Part shown: one piece after another, positions 1 through 10,809 of the stretch
How positions within the stretch are numbered: position 1 is the first letter of the stretch
Layout of the letters: each line of letters starts with the position of its first letter
Origin: Citrobacter freundii
Lineage (GTDB): Bacteria; Pseudomonadota; Gammaproteobacteria; Enterobacterales; Enterobacteriaceae
Assembly (NCBI RefSeq): GCF_011077955.1
Contig: NZ_JAALBX010000001.1
Location: forward strand, 186,001-250,000
DNA: 64,000 nt
Reading direction: 5' to 3'
Program-made: the position numbers and the translations under genes
The notes under the pieces: model-generated
What the model was told of the DNA's origin: nothing
The model's database searches: none
The model's input: only the letters and a program-made list of their open reading frames with translations

Positions 1-3000
1 ACCGTCGGATTGCCCCGCTACGCTGATAACCTCAATGCCCTGCTGCGTCGGCGCGCCCTGGCCGCCCGCGTTGTTAATTTTCACCTGCGTATTACCGCTG
101 CTGCTACCGTTAATCACCAGCCGGTCGGTTGCCGAGTCGTCACCGCGAAGCTGCGTGCTGAGAGTGATGAGTCCGTTGTCGCCGCGATAATCGCCTGCAA
201 CAGTCAATGTGCTGGCTGGAACCGGGCTTGCCATCACGACGTTTCCGGCATTTATCAGGTTGCCGCCGATGGTAAAATGACCTGCGGGTGCGTTGGCAAA
301 CAGCGGCAATGCATCCGCTACTGCCAGTGTCCCCTGGTTGATTACGTCACCCTCAACGCCCCCGTATCCGCCAAGCGCCGCGCCTGGCGCAATCACCACC
401 TGCGAGCTGGAAAGCGTCGCGGCCTCATCAGGCCCGTTTCCCAGTATCAACGTGCCGCTGTTGATATCAGTAGGTCCCGTCCAGGCCTGATCGCCGGGCA
501 GTTGCAAACCCATTTCGCCAGTCTTTACCACCGCGCCGCTGCCGCTAATGTTGCCGGCAAATTGCGTATCAAGGCTGTTATTTAGGGTTAACTGCGCCTC
601 ATTTAGCGCAACCGCGCCTTCGCCAGAGAGGTTATTAACCGTTTGGTCATACCCGTCGAGCATAAAGGTCGCGCCGGATGCAATGCGCAATGCGCTACTG
701 CGGGCCAGTGCATTATCTATGCCCATTTGCAGCACCCCGCCCTCCAGCCATGTCGGGCCAGTGTAGAGATTACGGCGCGACAAAATGAGCGTGCCTTCCC
801 CGGCTTTCGTCAGGGTCGTGCCATCCCAACCAGTCGCCGGGTTGGCGGGCTGATTAATTAACGCCGTATTGAGTTCAAAATTTTCTTCCGCCGAAGGGAG
901 CGTAAAGGTGCCGTGCGCCTGTTCCGGCGTACTGGTACGGGCCGCATACCAGGAAAGGCGAAAATCGAGGCTGTACTTTTGATTCAGGGCATCTCGATAA
1001 CCCGTTAAGGACGCGTAATCGACCGCCGATGAGGCCCCGCCAATTCGCAGCGAGGAATAATCACCACTCAGCGCGCCAGGCGCTGCGGTTTGAAGTACCG
1101 TCAGGTTTTCAAAAGAAAACAGATTATCGGGGAAATTTACGCCGACAATATTAAGCGCGGCGTCACTACCGAGTGACGCGCGACTGGCGTTGATGGTGGG
1201 TTCGGTTTCACTCAGCACCACGCCGACTGTTCCCTGCTGACTAAAATCGCCATCCGCCTGGAGCGTCGCCCCCTTTCTGAAGATCACCGCGGTTGACGCC
1301 GCGGTGGTGAAATCGCCGCGACTCGTGAATGCCACGTCCCGATCCAAAGCCAGCGTACCGCCGTTGACATTCACATTGCCTGCGGAAGACCCGGTTTGCG
1401 TCAGTAATGCGTAACCTTCGCCGTTTTTATTCAGTACGCCGCTTCCTGAAAAAAGATTGCGCAGTACGCTGGCGCTGGCGAGATCCAGCGTCAATGTTGC
1501 GTTATTGATCACCGGTCCATTTCCAAGCGACGCGCCGCGTTTTGCAATGCCGGTCCCGTCCGCTATCACCAGTCCGCCGCTGAAAGTGCTTTCGCCTGCG
1601 AGGGTAAGTGAAGCTGCTCCTGTTTTTATTACGCTGCCCGCCCCGGCAATCGGCCCGCTAAAGACGGTATCCGCCGCGCTGTTTACCGTCATGGTGGCGC
1701 GACCCAGGCTTACCGCCCCGCCGCCGCTCAGATTGTTCACGGTCTGCGAGAAGTTATTCAGATTAAGCGTGGCGCCAGAATTGACCGCAACGTTGGCTGA
1801 ACGGGCAAACGCATTTTCGCTATTGGTTTGCAGTACACCGCCATTAACAAGCGTATTGCCGGTAAAGCTGTTCTGGCGCGATAAAATCAGCGTACCCGCG
1901 CCGGCTTTAGTCAACGAGCTTCCATCCCAGCCGCTGGCAAAAGGCCCCGACTGGTTCGCCAGCGTGACATCCACGTCGAAAGTGTCCGGCGGGTTAATGA
2001 GCGTAAATGTGCCATTGCCCTGCGTGAGGCCTGCAAGCCAACGCAGGCCAAACGTAACGATATAATCGCGGTTAGTATTCGCTTTGGTGCCCGAAACCAG
2101 CAGGTAATCCGCCGGGTTGCTCAGCCCTAATGTGGTGAAATCACCGCTAATTCCACCCGCATTTGGGCTATGTAATACCGTCAATACGGAGCCTGTGATA
2201 GCGCTGGCGGAGCCTGGCGCGCCGCTCAGGTTGAGCGCGCCATTGAGCGAGATGACCGGGGCGGTCGCCGCTGGTTGCGTGGCATTCAGCGCCGTCTCAA
2301 AAGTGGCATTCGCCTGCTGAGTCAGTGTTCCAGACATGGCCAATTGCGATGAGCCCGCAACCGCGGTCGTCGCGCCGTTCGCCGTCACGAGGTTTTCACT
2401 CACCCGAAACAAGCCCAACGGTGAGAATCGCAGCGTACCGTTCTCAACCGTGACACTGCGCTGCGACGATCCGCTGCCGCTCAGATCAACAAGGCCAGTA
2501 TTCCGTTTAGTCAGGGTCCCGGTACCGCTCAGTACGCCTGCATAGGCGGAATATCCCGCACGATTAAAGATAAGCGCCCCCGCGTTGTTCACACTACCGC
2601 TAAGCGTGCCGGTGGCGGCGCCGTTGACGTTGTCCGCGCCGATTTGCAGGGTGGTGCCGGGGTTGATGGTGGTGCTTCCGGTGCGGGTGTCCGGGCCTGC
2701 AAGGATAAGCGTACCGCTTCCAATCGTTAAATTACCGCTACCGCTGGCCCCACCGGCGAAAGTGTTACTCCCGCCAGAAAAAAACGCGCCGCCGTTAGCC
2801 GTGACGGCAATCGCGCGCTGGCTGGTAAAATCCCGTAGCGCTTCAAGCCTGCCGCCATTAAACGTTAATGTGCCGTGCGGATCGCCCAGATTCTGATCCG
2901 AAAGTACCGCAAGCCGCCCGGCGCTCAGTAATAACCCGCCCGTCCAGCGATTGTTACCGGTAAGCGTAATCAACCCATCGCCGGATTTTTCCAGTTGAAA

Positions 3001-4320
3001 GTGATCATCGCCGTCATCAATAGGGCCGCTGATAGTACCTGTGTAGTCGCTGAATACCGCCGTCATGCGAGTATTGCCCGTAAGCGTTACCGGCCCTGCG
3101 GCAATAGCGCCGCTATCAAGCCTGAGCGCACCCAGTTGCCCCATATTTTCCAGCCAGCCATTGCCTTCAACCCGAATGGACGACGTGAATTTTGCACGGC
3201 TACCCATCCACAAGGTTCCACCGTCCTGAACGACAATAAAGGCGCTGGGCGCTGGGTTCTCGCTGTTCGACTGAAGACGCGCGCCGTTGCCAATAATAAT
3301 ATTGCCGGTAAAGGCATTGTTTTCGGTGCTCATGGTGTAGGAGGACTGGCCTTTTTCCCCTGTCCCACGTAGCAAAAGCACCCCGGAACCCGCTAACGGC
3401 ATACGTAAATTCAGCACGGAATCTGAACGATAAAAAGTGACTAAACCATCGTTGTAAATAGGGACTGACACATCGCCCGTGGTATCGCCTCGTCCGATCT
3501 GGAGTGAACCGGTATCTTCAATTACCACGCTTGCGGTTTGGTTGTTAAGGCTACTCAATGTGCCCGGAAATAATAAGAAACCGCCGCGCACAATACGTAA
3601 AACCGCCCCCGGTTGGTTACTCAGCAGCACATTGCCGCCGACCTTCCAGTCGCTGCCATTCACCACGATTGATGAAAAGCCAGCATACCCGCCGATATCC
3701 GCATCCGTCTGCCCGATACCGGACAGCACCAGGGTGTTGTTATTGCTGGCGCTCGTAATCGCACCGTCAATAAATGACCCGGAATCGAGCAGGACGGCGT
3801 TACTGGAACCATTAAGGACGATAGCATTACCGCCAGAACCGATTATCGTCCCGCTGTTTTGCAGCCGACTGTTTGACGGCAGGATCACGCCGGTCGTGCC
3901 GCTAATGGTCGCGCCGGTATGGTTAATGACGGTACCGCCATTGAGCAAAACGACGCCGCCCTGTGAGGCAGCGATACCGCGTGAATAAATCCGGCCAAAG
4001 ATATCGATGATCGTCAGACCCGCCGTTTGCGCGGAAAGCGTCACGCCGCTGCCCGCCGCGTCCACTACCCCCTGAAGGAGCAGCAACCAGTTGCGCGAAC
4101 CATCGCCATTAATGCCATCGCCCTGGGAGGTTGAAACGGTGGCGTTCGCAGGCAGCACAAAGGTATTTTCCGGGCCAGAAAAGGACTGCAAATTCAGCGT
4201 TTGTGAGGAGGAAGGCAGCGTAGTCACCGACCATGCAACAGCGCTATACGCCGCGAAGAAAGCGCCATGCAGGTAGAGCAGTAACGACAGAAAGCGAGAC
4301 GCTGGCGTAAGTTTGGGCAT
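1..4320 (-). CDS. Large autotransporter adhesin-like protein (type V secretion), 5' part only
   Basis: The minus strand is open without a stop from an ATG at 4320 to the window edge (1440 codons), so the C-terminus is missing. The N-terminus (MPKLTPASRFLSLLLYL...AVAWS) reads as a signal peptide. The rest is a Gly/Asn/Ser/Thr-rich beta-helix passenger with many passenger-associated repeats of the form TKAGxGTLxLSxxNxFTGxTxVNGGxL, for example near 757-820 and 1863-1920. The last residues before the edge (DYRGDNGLITLSTQLRGDDS, then DRLVINGxxSG) resemble the autochaperone segment that normally precedes the C-terminal beta-barrel, so the barrel should lie just beyond position 1. Expected role: surface-exposed adhesion or aggregation. 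An in-frame ATG at 4356 is an alternative start; neither has a strong ribosome-binding site. In E. coli this side of tsaD carries ttd genes, so this is accessory. Confidence 0.85.
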   Translation of the reverse strand, partial: MPKLTPASRFLSLLLYLHGAFFAAYSAVAWSVTTLPSSSQTLNLQSFSGPENTFVLPANATVSTSQGDGINGDGSRNWLLLLQGVVDAAGSGVTLSAQTAGLTIIDIFGRIYSRGIAASQGGVVLLNGGTVINHTGATISGTTGVILPSNSRLQNSGTIIGSGGNAIVLNGSSNAVLLDSGSFIDGAITSASNNNTLVLSGIGQTDADIGGYAGFSSIVVNGSDWKVGGNVLLSNQPGAVLRIVRGGFLLFPGTLSSLNNQTASVVIEDTGSLQIGRGDTTGDVSVPIYNDGLVTFYRSDSVLNLRMPLAGSGVLLLRGTGEKGQSSYTMSTENNAFTGNIIIGNGARLQSNSENPAPSAFIVVQDGGTLWMGSRAKFTSSIRVEGNGWLENMGQLGALRLDSGAIAAGPVTLTGNTRMTAVFSDYTGTISGPIDDGDDHFQLEKSGDGLITLTGNNRWTGGLLLSAGRLAVLSDQNLGDPHGTLTFNGGRLEALRDFTSQRAIAVTANGGAFFSGGSNTFAGGASGSGNLTIGSGTLILAGPDTRTGSTTINPGTTLQIGADNVNGAATGTLSGSVNNAGALIFNRAGYSAYAGVLSGTGTLTKRNTGLVDLSGSGSSQRSVTVENGTLRFSPLGLFRVSENLVTANGATTAVAGSSQLAMSGTLTQQANATFETALNATQPAATAPVISLNGALNLSGAPGSASAITGSVLTVLHSPNAGGISGDFTTLGLSNPADYLLVSGTKANTNRDYIVTFGLRWLAGLTQGNGTFTLINPPDTFDVDVTLANQSGPFASGWDGSSLTKAGAGTLILSRQNSFTGNTLVNGGVLQTNSENAFARSANVAVNSGATLNLNNFSQTVNNLSGGGAVSLGRATMTVNSAADTVFSGPIAGAGSVIKTGAASLTLAGESTFSGGLVIADGTGIAKRGASLGNGPVINNATLTLDLASASVLRNLFSGSGVLNKNGEGYALLTQTGSSAGNVNVNGGTLALDRDVAFTSRGDFTTAASTAVIFRKGATLQADGDFSQQGTVGVVLSETEPTINASRASLGSDAALNIVGVNFPDNLFSFENLTVLQTAAPGALSGDYSSLRIGGASSAVDYASLTGYRDALNQKYSLDFRLSWYAARTSTPEQAHGTFTLPSAEENFELNTALINQPANPATGWDGTTLTKAGEGTLILSRRNLYTGPTWLEGGVLQMGIDNALARSSALRIASGATFMLDGYDQTVNNLSGEGAVALNEAQLTLNNSLDTQFAGNISGSGAVVKTGEMGLQLPGDQAWTGPTDINSGTLILGNGPDEAATLSSSQVVIAPGAALGGYGGVEGDVINQGTLAVADALPLFANAPAGHFTIGGNLINAGNVVMASPVPASTLTVAGDYRGDNGLITLSTQLRGDDSATDRLVINGSSSGNTQVKINNAGGQGAPTQQGIEVISVAGQSDG

Positions 4321-4420
4321 CGTTTTGCATCTGTAGAGGTAGGGTGCCGGGCGCATCCGGTATGCGGCTTTCACGCTACGCGGTACCGCTTTCGCAACAC
4401 GTTGACGCGACAGCCGCGAC

Positions 4421-4426
4421 ATTATA
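4421..4426 (-). promoter_or_regulatory. Candidate -10 element for the autotransporter gene
   Basis: Read on the minus strand this is a perfect TATAAT, about 100 bases upstream of the ATG at 4320. The -35 region is poor (TAATTG at 17-base spacing). The remainder of 4321-4532 shows no gene; it contains a GC-rich partly symmetrical stretch near 4345-4375 that could be a REP-like sequence, but I could not confirm this. Confidence 0.3.
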
Positions 4427-4532
4427 CCGGCAGGTGATTAATTCAATTATATATGATGGGTTGAAAGATCAAGGTGGATAAGCGGAAGGAAGTAGAGTGC
4501 GCGCGGCCGCAACGGCTACGCGCAAAAAAGTC

Positions 4533-5552
4533 TTATGCAGCGGGGAGTTCCGCCAACGGCCAGCGAGGGCGTACGATCACGCCTAAATCAGCGCTGCCGC
4601 CCGCTTTTAACCGCACCATGCCTGCATAAGCGATCATGGCGCCGTTATCGGTACAAAACTCAGGACGCGCGTAAAACACTTCGCCACCGCGTTTTGTCAT
4701 CATCTCTGCCAGTTTCGCACGCAGTGTACGGTTGGCGCTGACGCCGCCCGCCATCACCAGCCGTTTAAAGCCGGTTTGATCCAGCGCGCGACGGCATTTA
4801 ATCATCAGCGTATCTACGACGGCATCTTCAAAGGCGCGGGCGATATCCGCATGGGTTTGCGGATCGGGCGCATTGTCGCGAATTGTATTGGCGGCAAAGG
4901 TTTTAAGACCAGAGAAGCTGAAGTCCAGTCCCGGGCGATCGGTCATCGGACGCGGGAAAGTAAAACGTCCCGGATTGCCGTTCGCCGCCAGTTTCGACAG
5001 CATCGGGCCGCCGGGGTAATCAAGGCCCAGCAGTTTCGCAGTCTTATCAAACGCCTCGCCTGCGGCATCATCAATGGATTCGCCCAGCAACTGGTATTCG
5101 CCAATGCCGGTTACGGAAATCAGTTGGGTATGCCCACCAGAAACCAACAATGCCACAAACGGGAAATCCGGCGGATTCTCTTCAAGCATCGGCGCCAGTA
5201 AATGCCCTTCCATATGGTGGACCGGTACGGCAGGCACATTCCAGGCAAAGGCCAGCGCGCGCCCGACGGTTGCGCCAACCAGCAGCGCGCCAACAAGACC
5301 TGGGCCTACGGTATACGCCACGGCATCGATATCACGGGCGCTGAGCCCCGCGCTTTTCATGGCTTCCTGAATCAGGGGTACCGTTTTACGCACATGGTCG
5401 CGGGAAGCCAGTTCCGGCACTACGCCGCCGTAATCCGCATGCAGTTTTACCTGGCTATACAGTTCGTTAGCCAGAAGCCCTTTTTCATCGTCATAAATGG
5501 CGATGCCGGTTTCATCGCACGATGTCTCAATTCCCAGTACACGCATACTCAT
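4533..5552 (-). CDS. tsaD: tRNA N6-threonylcarbamoyladenosine (t6A) transferase
   Basis: TsaD (formerly Gcp/YgjD) transfers the threonylcarbamoyl group to A37 of ANN-decoding tRNAs, working with TsaB and TsaE in the cytoplasm. The protein is near-identical to E. coli TsaD over its whole length (337 residues there). Visible landmarks are the N-terminal [10 protein letters not shown], the metal-binding HHMEGH, the nucleotide-binding SGGHTQ and the C-terminal [13 protein letters not shown], which carries the third metal-ligand Asp. Two starts are close: ATG at 5552, with AGAGG six bases upstream, and ATG at 5546, which matches the annotated E. coli start MRVLGIETS. The gene is divergent from rpsU, as in E. 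coli. Confidence 0.97.
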   Translation of the reverse strand: MSMRVLGIETSCDETGIAIYDDEKGLLANELYSQVKLHADYGGVVPELASRDHVRKTVPLIQEAMKSAGLSARDIDAVAYTVGPGLVGALLVGATVGRALAFAWNVPAVPVHHMEGHLLAPMLEENPPDFPFVALLVSGGHTQLISVTGIGEYQLLGESIDDAAGEAFDKTAKLLGLDYPGGPMLSKLAANGNPGRFTFPRPMTDRPGLDFSFSGLKTFAANTIRDNAPDPQTHADIARAFEDAVVDTLMIKCRRALDQTGFKRLVMAGGVSANRTLRAKLAEMMTKRGGEVFYARPEFCTDNGAMIAYAGMVRLKAGGSADLGVIVRPRWPLAELPAA

Positions 5553-5634
5553 CTTTAACCTCTGTTGCCTGCGCCGCAGTGTATGCGCTGCTGTCTCTAT
5601 TGTAAAACAGTGCTCATCAGTCTGCGGGATAGTG

Positions 5635-5640
5635 TATAAT
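5635..5640 (+). promoter_or_regulatory. Candidate promoter -10 of the rpsU-dnaG-rpoD operon
   Basis: TATAAT in the tsaD-rpsU intergenic region, about 155 bases before rpsU. The -35 is weak. Known for this family: the macromolecular synthesis operon is driven by promoters between tsaD and rpsU. I looked for a LexA box here (CTGT-N8-ACAG) and found only CTGT and ACAG 12 bases apart, which is not a match. Confidence 0.45.
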
Positions 5641-5754
5641 CCTCGCCCTTATAGGAATGCCGCCGAAAAGCGGCGTTTTGTTTCTCCTGTTGCTTTACAA
5701 AGCATCAGCAGTTGCAGTAAAATTCCGCACCATTTTGAATTAAGCTGGCGTTGA

Positions 5755-6009
<255 letters not shown>

Positions 6010-6057
6010 TCTCTGGAGGGGGTTCCCCTCTGCTCAGACCGAGTTGTAGTTGTAAAG

Positions 6058-6091
6058 GCCGTGCTTCCGAAAGGAATGCGCGGCTTATTTT
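6058..6091 (+). terminator. Internal terminator/attenuator between rpsU and dnaG
   Basis: The arms GCCGTGC (6058-6064) and GCGCGGC (6078-6084) form a 7-pair stem with one G-U pair, followed by TTATTTT. In E. coli a partial terminator at this place lowers dnaG expression relative to rpsU; the position and form here match that design. Confidence 0.8.
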
Positions 6092-6198
6092 CGTTTATGA
6101 ACTGACAACCCCAACGCTTTTTGCCCTCTTTCATTATCCTCCTGAATACAGGGCGGATGTGTAACAGGCAGCAGAAAGATAGCGGGTAAATGGGGCTT

Positions 6199-7941
6199 AT
6201 GGCTGGACGAATCCCACGTGTCTTTATTAATGACCTGCTGGCTCGCACCGATATCGTCGACCTTATCGACGCTCGGGTAAAGCTTAAGAAACAGGGCAAA
6301 AATTATCACGCGTGCTGTCCGTTCCATAATGAAAAAACGCCTTCATTTACCGTGAACGGCGAAAAGCAGTTTTATCATTGTTTTGGCTGTGGGGCGCACG
6401 GCAACGCCATCGACTTTTTGATGAATTACGACAAGCTCGAATTCGTAGAAACCGTCGAGGAGTTAGCGGCCATGCATAACCTGGATGTGCCTTACGAGGC
6501 GGGTTCAGGACCAAGCCAAATAGAACGCCATCAGCGGCAGAATTTATATCAGCTGTTGGATGGCCTGAATGCGTTTTATCAACAATCCCTGACTCAACCG
6601 ACAGCCCACGACGCGCGTGAGTATCTCTCCCGACGCGGCTTAAGCGCCGACGTTATCTCGCGCTTCGCTATCGGTTATGCGCCACCGGGTTGGGACAATG
6701 TGCTTAAGCGCTTTGGCGGCAATGACGAAAATCGTCAGTCGCTGATTGATGCCGGCATGTTAGTGACCAACGATAAGGGACGCAGTTACGATCGTTTCCG
6801 CGAACGGGTGATGTTCCCCATTCGCGATAAACGAGGCCGGGTGATTGGCTTTGGCGGCCGCGTGTTAGGCGACGGCCAGCCGAAATATTTAAACTCGCCG
6901 GAAACCGATATCTTCCATAAAGGCCGCCAGCTCTATGGCCTTTATGAAGCGCAACTGAGCAGCCCTGAACCGGCGCGCCTGTTAGTGGTCGAAGGCTATA
7001 TGGATGTGGTTGCGCTGGCGCAATACGACATCAACTACGCGGTGGCGTCATTAGGAACCTCAACCACAGCTGACCATATTCAGCTGCTGTTTCGGGCGAC
7101 CAATAACGTGATTTGTTGCTATGACGGCGACCGCGCTGGCCGTGATGCGGCCTGGCGAGCGCTGGAAACGGCATTGCCCTATATGAATGATGGCCGGCAG
7201 TTACGCTTTATGTTCCTGCCGGACGGCGAAGATCCCGACACACTGGTGCGCAAAGAGGGTAAAGACGCGTTTGAAGCGCGGATGGAGCAGGCTCAGCCGC
7301 TCTCGACCTTTTTGTTCAACAGTTTGATGCCGCAGGTGGATTTGAGTACGCCAGACGGCCGCGCGCAATTAAGCACGCTTGCGCTGCCGCTCATTACTCA
7401 GGTGCCCGGCGAGACATTGCGGATCTACCTGCGCCAGGAATTAGGAAAAAAGCTCGGGATCCTTGATGACAGTGCGCTGGAGCGCCTGATGCCAAAACAA
7501 GCTGACGCCACAGCGCGCGCGGCTCCGACGCTTAAACGCACAACCATGCGTATACTAATAGGGTTGCTATTGCAGAACCCGGAACTGGCTCCGCAGGTGC
7601 CGCCGCTGGATGCGCTCGACAAGAACAAGCTGCCCGGACTTGGCTTATTTGCAGAACTGGTCAACACTTGTTTGTCACAGCCAGGCCTAACGACAGGCCA
7701 ACTTTTAGAGCACTATCGCGGCACAAAAGAGGCCGCCACCCTTGAAAAACTGTCGATGTGGGACGATATAGCAGATAAGGACATCGCCGAAAAAACGTTC
7801 ACCGACTCACTTAACCATATGTTTGATTCGATGCTTGAACTGCGCCAGGAAGAGCTTATCGCTCGCGAGCGCACACACGGTTTAAGCAGCGAAGAACGCC
7901 GGGAGCTCTGGAGGCTTAACCAGGAACTGGCGAAAAAATAA
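6199..7941 (+). CDS. dnaG: DNA primase
   Basis: DnaG makes RNA primers at the replication fork and works with DnaB helicase. From the ATG at 6199 the protein begins MAGRIPRVFINDLLARTDIV, as in E. coli (581 residues there, 580 here). The CHC2 zinc finger is visible (CCPFHNEKTPSF...YHCFGCG, residues about 39-65), then the TOPRIM core with VVEGYMDVVALAQ and CYDGDRAGRDAA. The C-terminal helicase-binding domain ends NQELAKK. An upstream in-frame ATG at 6190 is less likely, because GGGG lies close before 6199 and the homologue starts there. It is the second gene of the operon. Confidence 0.98.
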   Translation: MAGRIPRVFINDLLARTDIVDLIDARVKLKKQGKNYHACCPFHNEKTPSFTVNGEKQFYHCFGCGAHGNAIDFLMNYDKLEFVETVEELAAMHNLDVPYEAGSGPSQIERHQRQNLYQLLDGLNAFYQQSLTQPTAHDAREYLSRRGLSADVISRFAIGYAPPGWDNVLKRFGGNDENRQSLIDAGMLVTNDKGRSYDRFRERVMFPIRDKRGRVIGFGGRVLGDGQPKYLNSPETDIFHKGRQLYGLYEAQLSSPEPARLLVVEGYMDVVALAQYDINYAVASLGTSTTADHIQLLFRATNNVICCYDGDRAGRDAAWRALETALPYMNDGRQLRFMFLPDGEDPDTLVRKEGKDAFEARMEQAQPLSTFLFNSLMPQVDLSTPDGRAQLSTLALPLITQVPGETLRIYLRQELGKKLGILDDSALERLMPKQADATARAAPTLKRTTMRILIGLLLQNPELAPQVPPLDALDKNKLPGLGLFAELVNTCLSQPGLTTGQLLEHYRGTKEAATLEKLSMWDDIADKDIAEKTFTDSLNHMFDSMLELRQEELIARERTHGLSSEERRELWRLNQELAKK

Positions 7942-8093
7942 ATTGCGCGGCTTAACTGCCGATTATTGTTCGGGTGAACCCCGAAGGCCGCAAAGAGGCG
8001 CTGCGGCAAGAAAATAAATCAGCCCTTACTCGTTATTGTTGGCGGCAATGTCTGCTGACACAACCCTCATGAAATAAGTGTGGATACCGTCTT

Positions 8094-9941
8094 ATGGAGC
8101 AAAACCCGCAGTCACAGCTGAAGCTTCTCGTCACTCGTGGTAAGGAGCAAGGCTATCTGACCTATGCTGAGGTCAATGACCATCTGCCGGAAGATATCGT
8201 CGACTCCGATCAGATCGAAGACATCATCCAAATGATTAATGACATGGGCATCCAGGTGATGGAAGAAGCGCCGGACGCCGATGATCTGTTGCTTGCTGAA
8301 AACTCGAACAACACCGATGAAGATGCAGAGGAAGCCGCAGCCCAGGTTCTGTCCAGCGTAGAGTCTGAAATCGGGCGTACCACTGACCCGGTTCGTATGT
8401 ACATGCGTGAAATGGGTACCGTTGAACTGTTGACCCGCGAAGGCGAAATTGACATCGCAAAACGCATCGAAGACGGGATCAACCAGGTTCAGTGCTCTGT
8501 TGCTGAATACCCGGAAGCGATTACGTATCTGCTTGAACAATACGACCGCGTTGAAGCGGGCGAAGCGCGTCTTTCCGACCTGATTACCGGCTTTGTCGAT
8601 CCTAACGCTGAAGAAGATCTCGCGCCGACGGCGACCCATGTGGGTTCAGAGCTCTCCAGCGAAGAACTGGCAGCCGATGACGACGAAGATGAAGACGAAG
8701 ATTCCGACGACAGCAGCGATGATGACAACAGCATCGACCCTGAACTGGCGCGTGAAAAGTTCAGCGAACTTCGCGTTCAGTACGAAGCCGCGCGTGTTGT
8801 TATCAAAGCGAAAGGCCGCAGCGATAAGGCTGCGCAGGAAGAGATCCTGAAGCTGTCTGAAGTGTTTAAACAGTTCCGCCTGGTGCCAAAGCAGTTCGAC
8901 TATCTGGTTAACAGCATGCGTGTGATGATGGATCGCGTGCGTACCCAGGAACGTATCATCATGAAGATGTGCGTCGAACAGTGCAAAATGCCGAAGAAAA
9001 ACTTCATCACGCTGTTTACCGGCAATGAAACCAGCGAAACCTGGTTCACTGCGGCGCTGGCCATGAACAAACCGTGGTCTGAAAAACTCAAAGACGTGGC
9101 AGAAGACGTGCAGCGCAGTTTGCAAAAACTGCAGCAGATTGAAGAAGAGACCGGCCTGACCATCGAGCAGGTTAAAGACATCAACCGTCGTATGTCTATC
9201 GGTGAAGCGAAAGCCCGCCGTGCGAAGAAAGAGATGGTGGAAGCAAACTTACGTCTGGTTATTTCTATCGCCAAGAAATACACCAACCGCGGTCTGCAAT
9301 TCCTCGACCTGATTCAGGAAGGCAACATTGGCCTGATGAAAGCGGTTGATAAGTTTGAATACCGTCGTGGTTACAAGTTCTCAACCTATGCCACCTGGTG
9401 GATCCGTCAGGCCATCACCCGCTCTATCGCGGATCAGGCGCGTACCATTCGTATTCCGGTGCATATGATTGAGACGATTAACAAGCTCAACCGTATCTCT
9501 CGCCAGATGCTGCAGGAAATGGGCCGCGAGCCGACGCCGGAAGAGCTGGCAGAACGCATGCTGATGCCGGAAGACAAAATCCGTAAAGTGCTGAAAATCG
9601 CGAAAGAGCCTATCTCCATGGAAACGCCGATTGGCGACGATGAAGATTCGCATTTAGGGGATTTCATCGAGGATACCACCCTCGAACTGCCGCTGGATTC
9701 TGCCACCACTGAGAGCCTGCGTGCCGCTACGCACGACGTTCTGGCGGGTCTCACCGCCCGTGAAGCCAAAGTGCTGCGTATGCGTTTCGGTATTGATATG
9801 AATACTGACCATACGCTGGAAGAAGTGGGTAAACAGTTTGACGTAACCCGCGAACGTATCCGTCAGATCGAAGCGAAAGCGCTGCGTAAGCTGCGTCACC
9901 CGAGCCGTTCTGAAGTGCTGCGTAGCTTCCTCGACGATTAA
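8094..9941 (+). CDS. rpoD: RNA polymerase primary sigma factor sigma-70
   Basis: Housekeeping sigma factor directing RNA polymerase to -10/-35 promoters. The 615-residue protein (613 in E. coli) shows region 1.1 at the N-terminus ([20 protein letters not shown]), the acidic non-conserved region ([17 protein letters not shown], about residues 195-211), regions 2.1-2.4 ([19 protein letters not shown], then the -10-reading [12 protein letters not shown]) and region 4.2 ([18 protein letters not shown]) for -35 recognition. It is the last gene of the operon, with a strong terminator 20 bases after its stop. A heat-shock promoter inside dnaG is known in E. coli; I did not verify one here. Confidence 0.98.
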   Translation: MEQNPQSQLKLLVTRGKEQGYLTYAEVNDHLPEDIVDSDQIEDIIQMINDMGIQVMEEAPDADDLLLAENSNNTDEDAEEAAAQVLSSVESEIGRTTDPVRMYMREMGTVELLTREGEIDIAKRIEDGINQVQCSVAEYPEAITYLLEQYDRVEAGEARLSDLITGFVDPNAEEDLAPTATHVGSELSSEELAADDDEDEDEDSDDSSDDDNSIDPELAREKFSELRVQYEAARVVIKAKGRSDKAAQEEILKLSEVFKQFRLVPKQFDYLVNSMRVMMDRVRTQERIIMKMCVEQCKMPKKNFITLFTGNETSETWFTAALAMNKPWSEKLKDVAEDVQRSLQKLQQIEEETGLTIEQVKDINRRMSIGEAKARRAKKEMVEANLRLVISIAKKYTNRGLQFLDLIQEGNIGLMKAVDKFEYRRGYKFSTYATWWIRQAITRSIADQARTIRIPVHMIETINKLNRISRQMLQEMGREPTPEELAERMLMPEDKIRKVLKIAKEPISMETPIGDDEDSHLGDFIEDTTLELPLDSATTESLRAATHDVLAGLTAREAKVLRMRFGIDMNTDHTLEEVGKQFDVTRERIRQIEAKALRKLRHPSRSEVLRSFLDD

Positions 9942-9960
9942 TCGTTACGTGTTGTGATAA

Positions 9961-9985
9961 AGCCCTCCTTGTGAGGGCTTTTTTA
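9961..9985 (+). terminator. Rho-independent terminator of the rpsU-dnaG-rpoD operon
   Basis: AGCCCTC (9961-9967) pairs perfectly with GAGGGCT (9973-9979) across a 5-base loop, followed by a run of six T. Confidence 0.92.
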
Positions 9986-10178
9986 TTGCCAAAAGAAAAC
10001 CACGTCCTGATAGAGTGGTCATTAATGGGTGCTGGTTCTGCCTTATTGTCCTTTGGATTTAAATTTCATAAGACTGGCAGAGACTTCTTATTAAGGGTGT
10101 TAGTACGCCCCAGCCTCGTCTGTGAAGGCTGCTTTTACTTATGGCCGTAACCGACACTGACTACTGATTAGGTCTTGC

Positions 10179-10691
10179 CTATAATCCCCGAGCCAGTAAC
10201 GCCTCGTCCAGTTCCCTGTACGCCTCAACCAACTTATCTAACGTGGCGCGATTTAAACCGCTGGGATTAGGCAACACCCATACTTCCGTTGCGCCAATCG
10301 TTAGCGATTGCTTCCCCCACTTCACGCCGCGCTGGCTGAATGCCTGCTCGAAAGCCTGCTTGCCCAGTACCGCTAACGCCGCTGGCTGAAAGTCATTGAT
10401 TTTGGCAATAAGCTCGCGCCCGCCAGTTCTCAGTTCATGCAGCCCAACTTCACTCGCCTGCACCGTCGGACGCTCAACCAGCATGGTGATCCCGCAGCGC
10501 GTATCCAGAAGCTGCATTTCCTCTTCAGGACGAAGCTGTTTGTCGGTAAATCCCGCCTGATGGATAACCTTCCAGAATCGATTGCCCGGGTGCGCAAAGT
10601 GATAGCCGGTATGCGCTGAAGACTTACCCGGATTTATACCGCAGAACACCACCCGCAACCCTGGCGCTAAAATGTCGCTTATCATATCCAC
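10179..10691 (-). CDS. mug: G/U (G/T) mismatch-specific DNA glycosylase
   Basis: Mug removes uracil and 3,N4-ethenocytosine from mismatches, a base-excision repair step. The 170-residue protein aligns along the full length of E. coli Mug (168). It contains the family motif GINPG ([12 protein letters not shown], residues about 14-25, with the catalytic-site Asn) and the C-terminal [12 protein letters not shown] loop that inserts into the helix. The N-terminus carries a few residues more than E. coli ([12 protein letters not shown]); the second ATG, two codons in, is also possible. It is convergent with rpoD and next to the tRNA, as in E. coli. Confidence 0.96.
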   Translation of the reverse strand: MDMISDILAPGLRVVFCGINPGKSSAHTGYHFAHPGNRFWKVIHQAGFTDKQLRPEEEMQLLDTRCGITMLVERPTVQASEVGLHELRTGGRELIAKINDFQPAALAVLGKQAFEQAFSQRGVKWGKQSLTIGATEVWVLPNPSGLNRATLDKLVEAYRELDEALLARGL

Positions 10692-10809
10692 TCCCCTAAC
10701 CTACAGATTCTTAATATATAAAATACCGCTTAGTAATTGATGATAAAAGCAGCAGCCGCGCGGTAATGTCTGGATTGAGCGCTATACATCCATTATAATC
10801 CTGCGCCAC

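Noticed and set aside
10-4276. Many plus-strand open frames of 60-200 codons across the first 4.3 kb
   Set aside because: They are antisense to one uninterrupted minus-strand frame with a signal peptide and autotransporter repeats; their composition (Pro/Ala/Arg-rich, no ribosome-binding sites) is that of shadow frames.
5591-5610. Possible LexA box upstream of rpsU
   Set aside because: CTGT and ACAG are present but 12 bases apart rather than 8, so the spacing does not fit.
8112-9899. Several minus-strand frames opposite rpoD
   Set aside because: They lie wholly within rpoD, which is certain, and show no family features.
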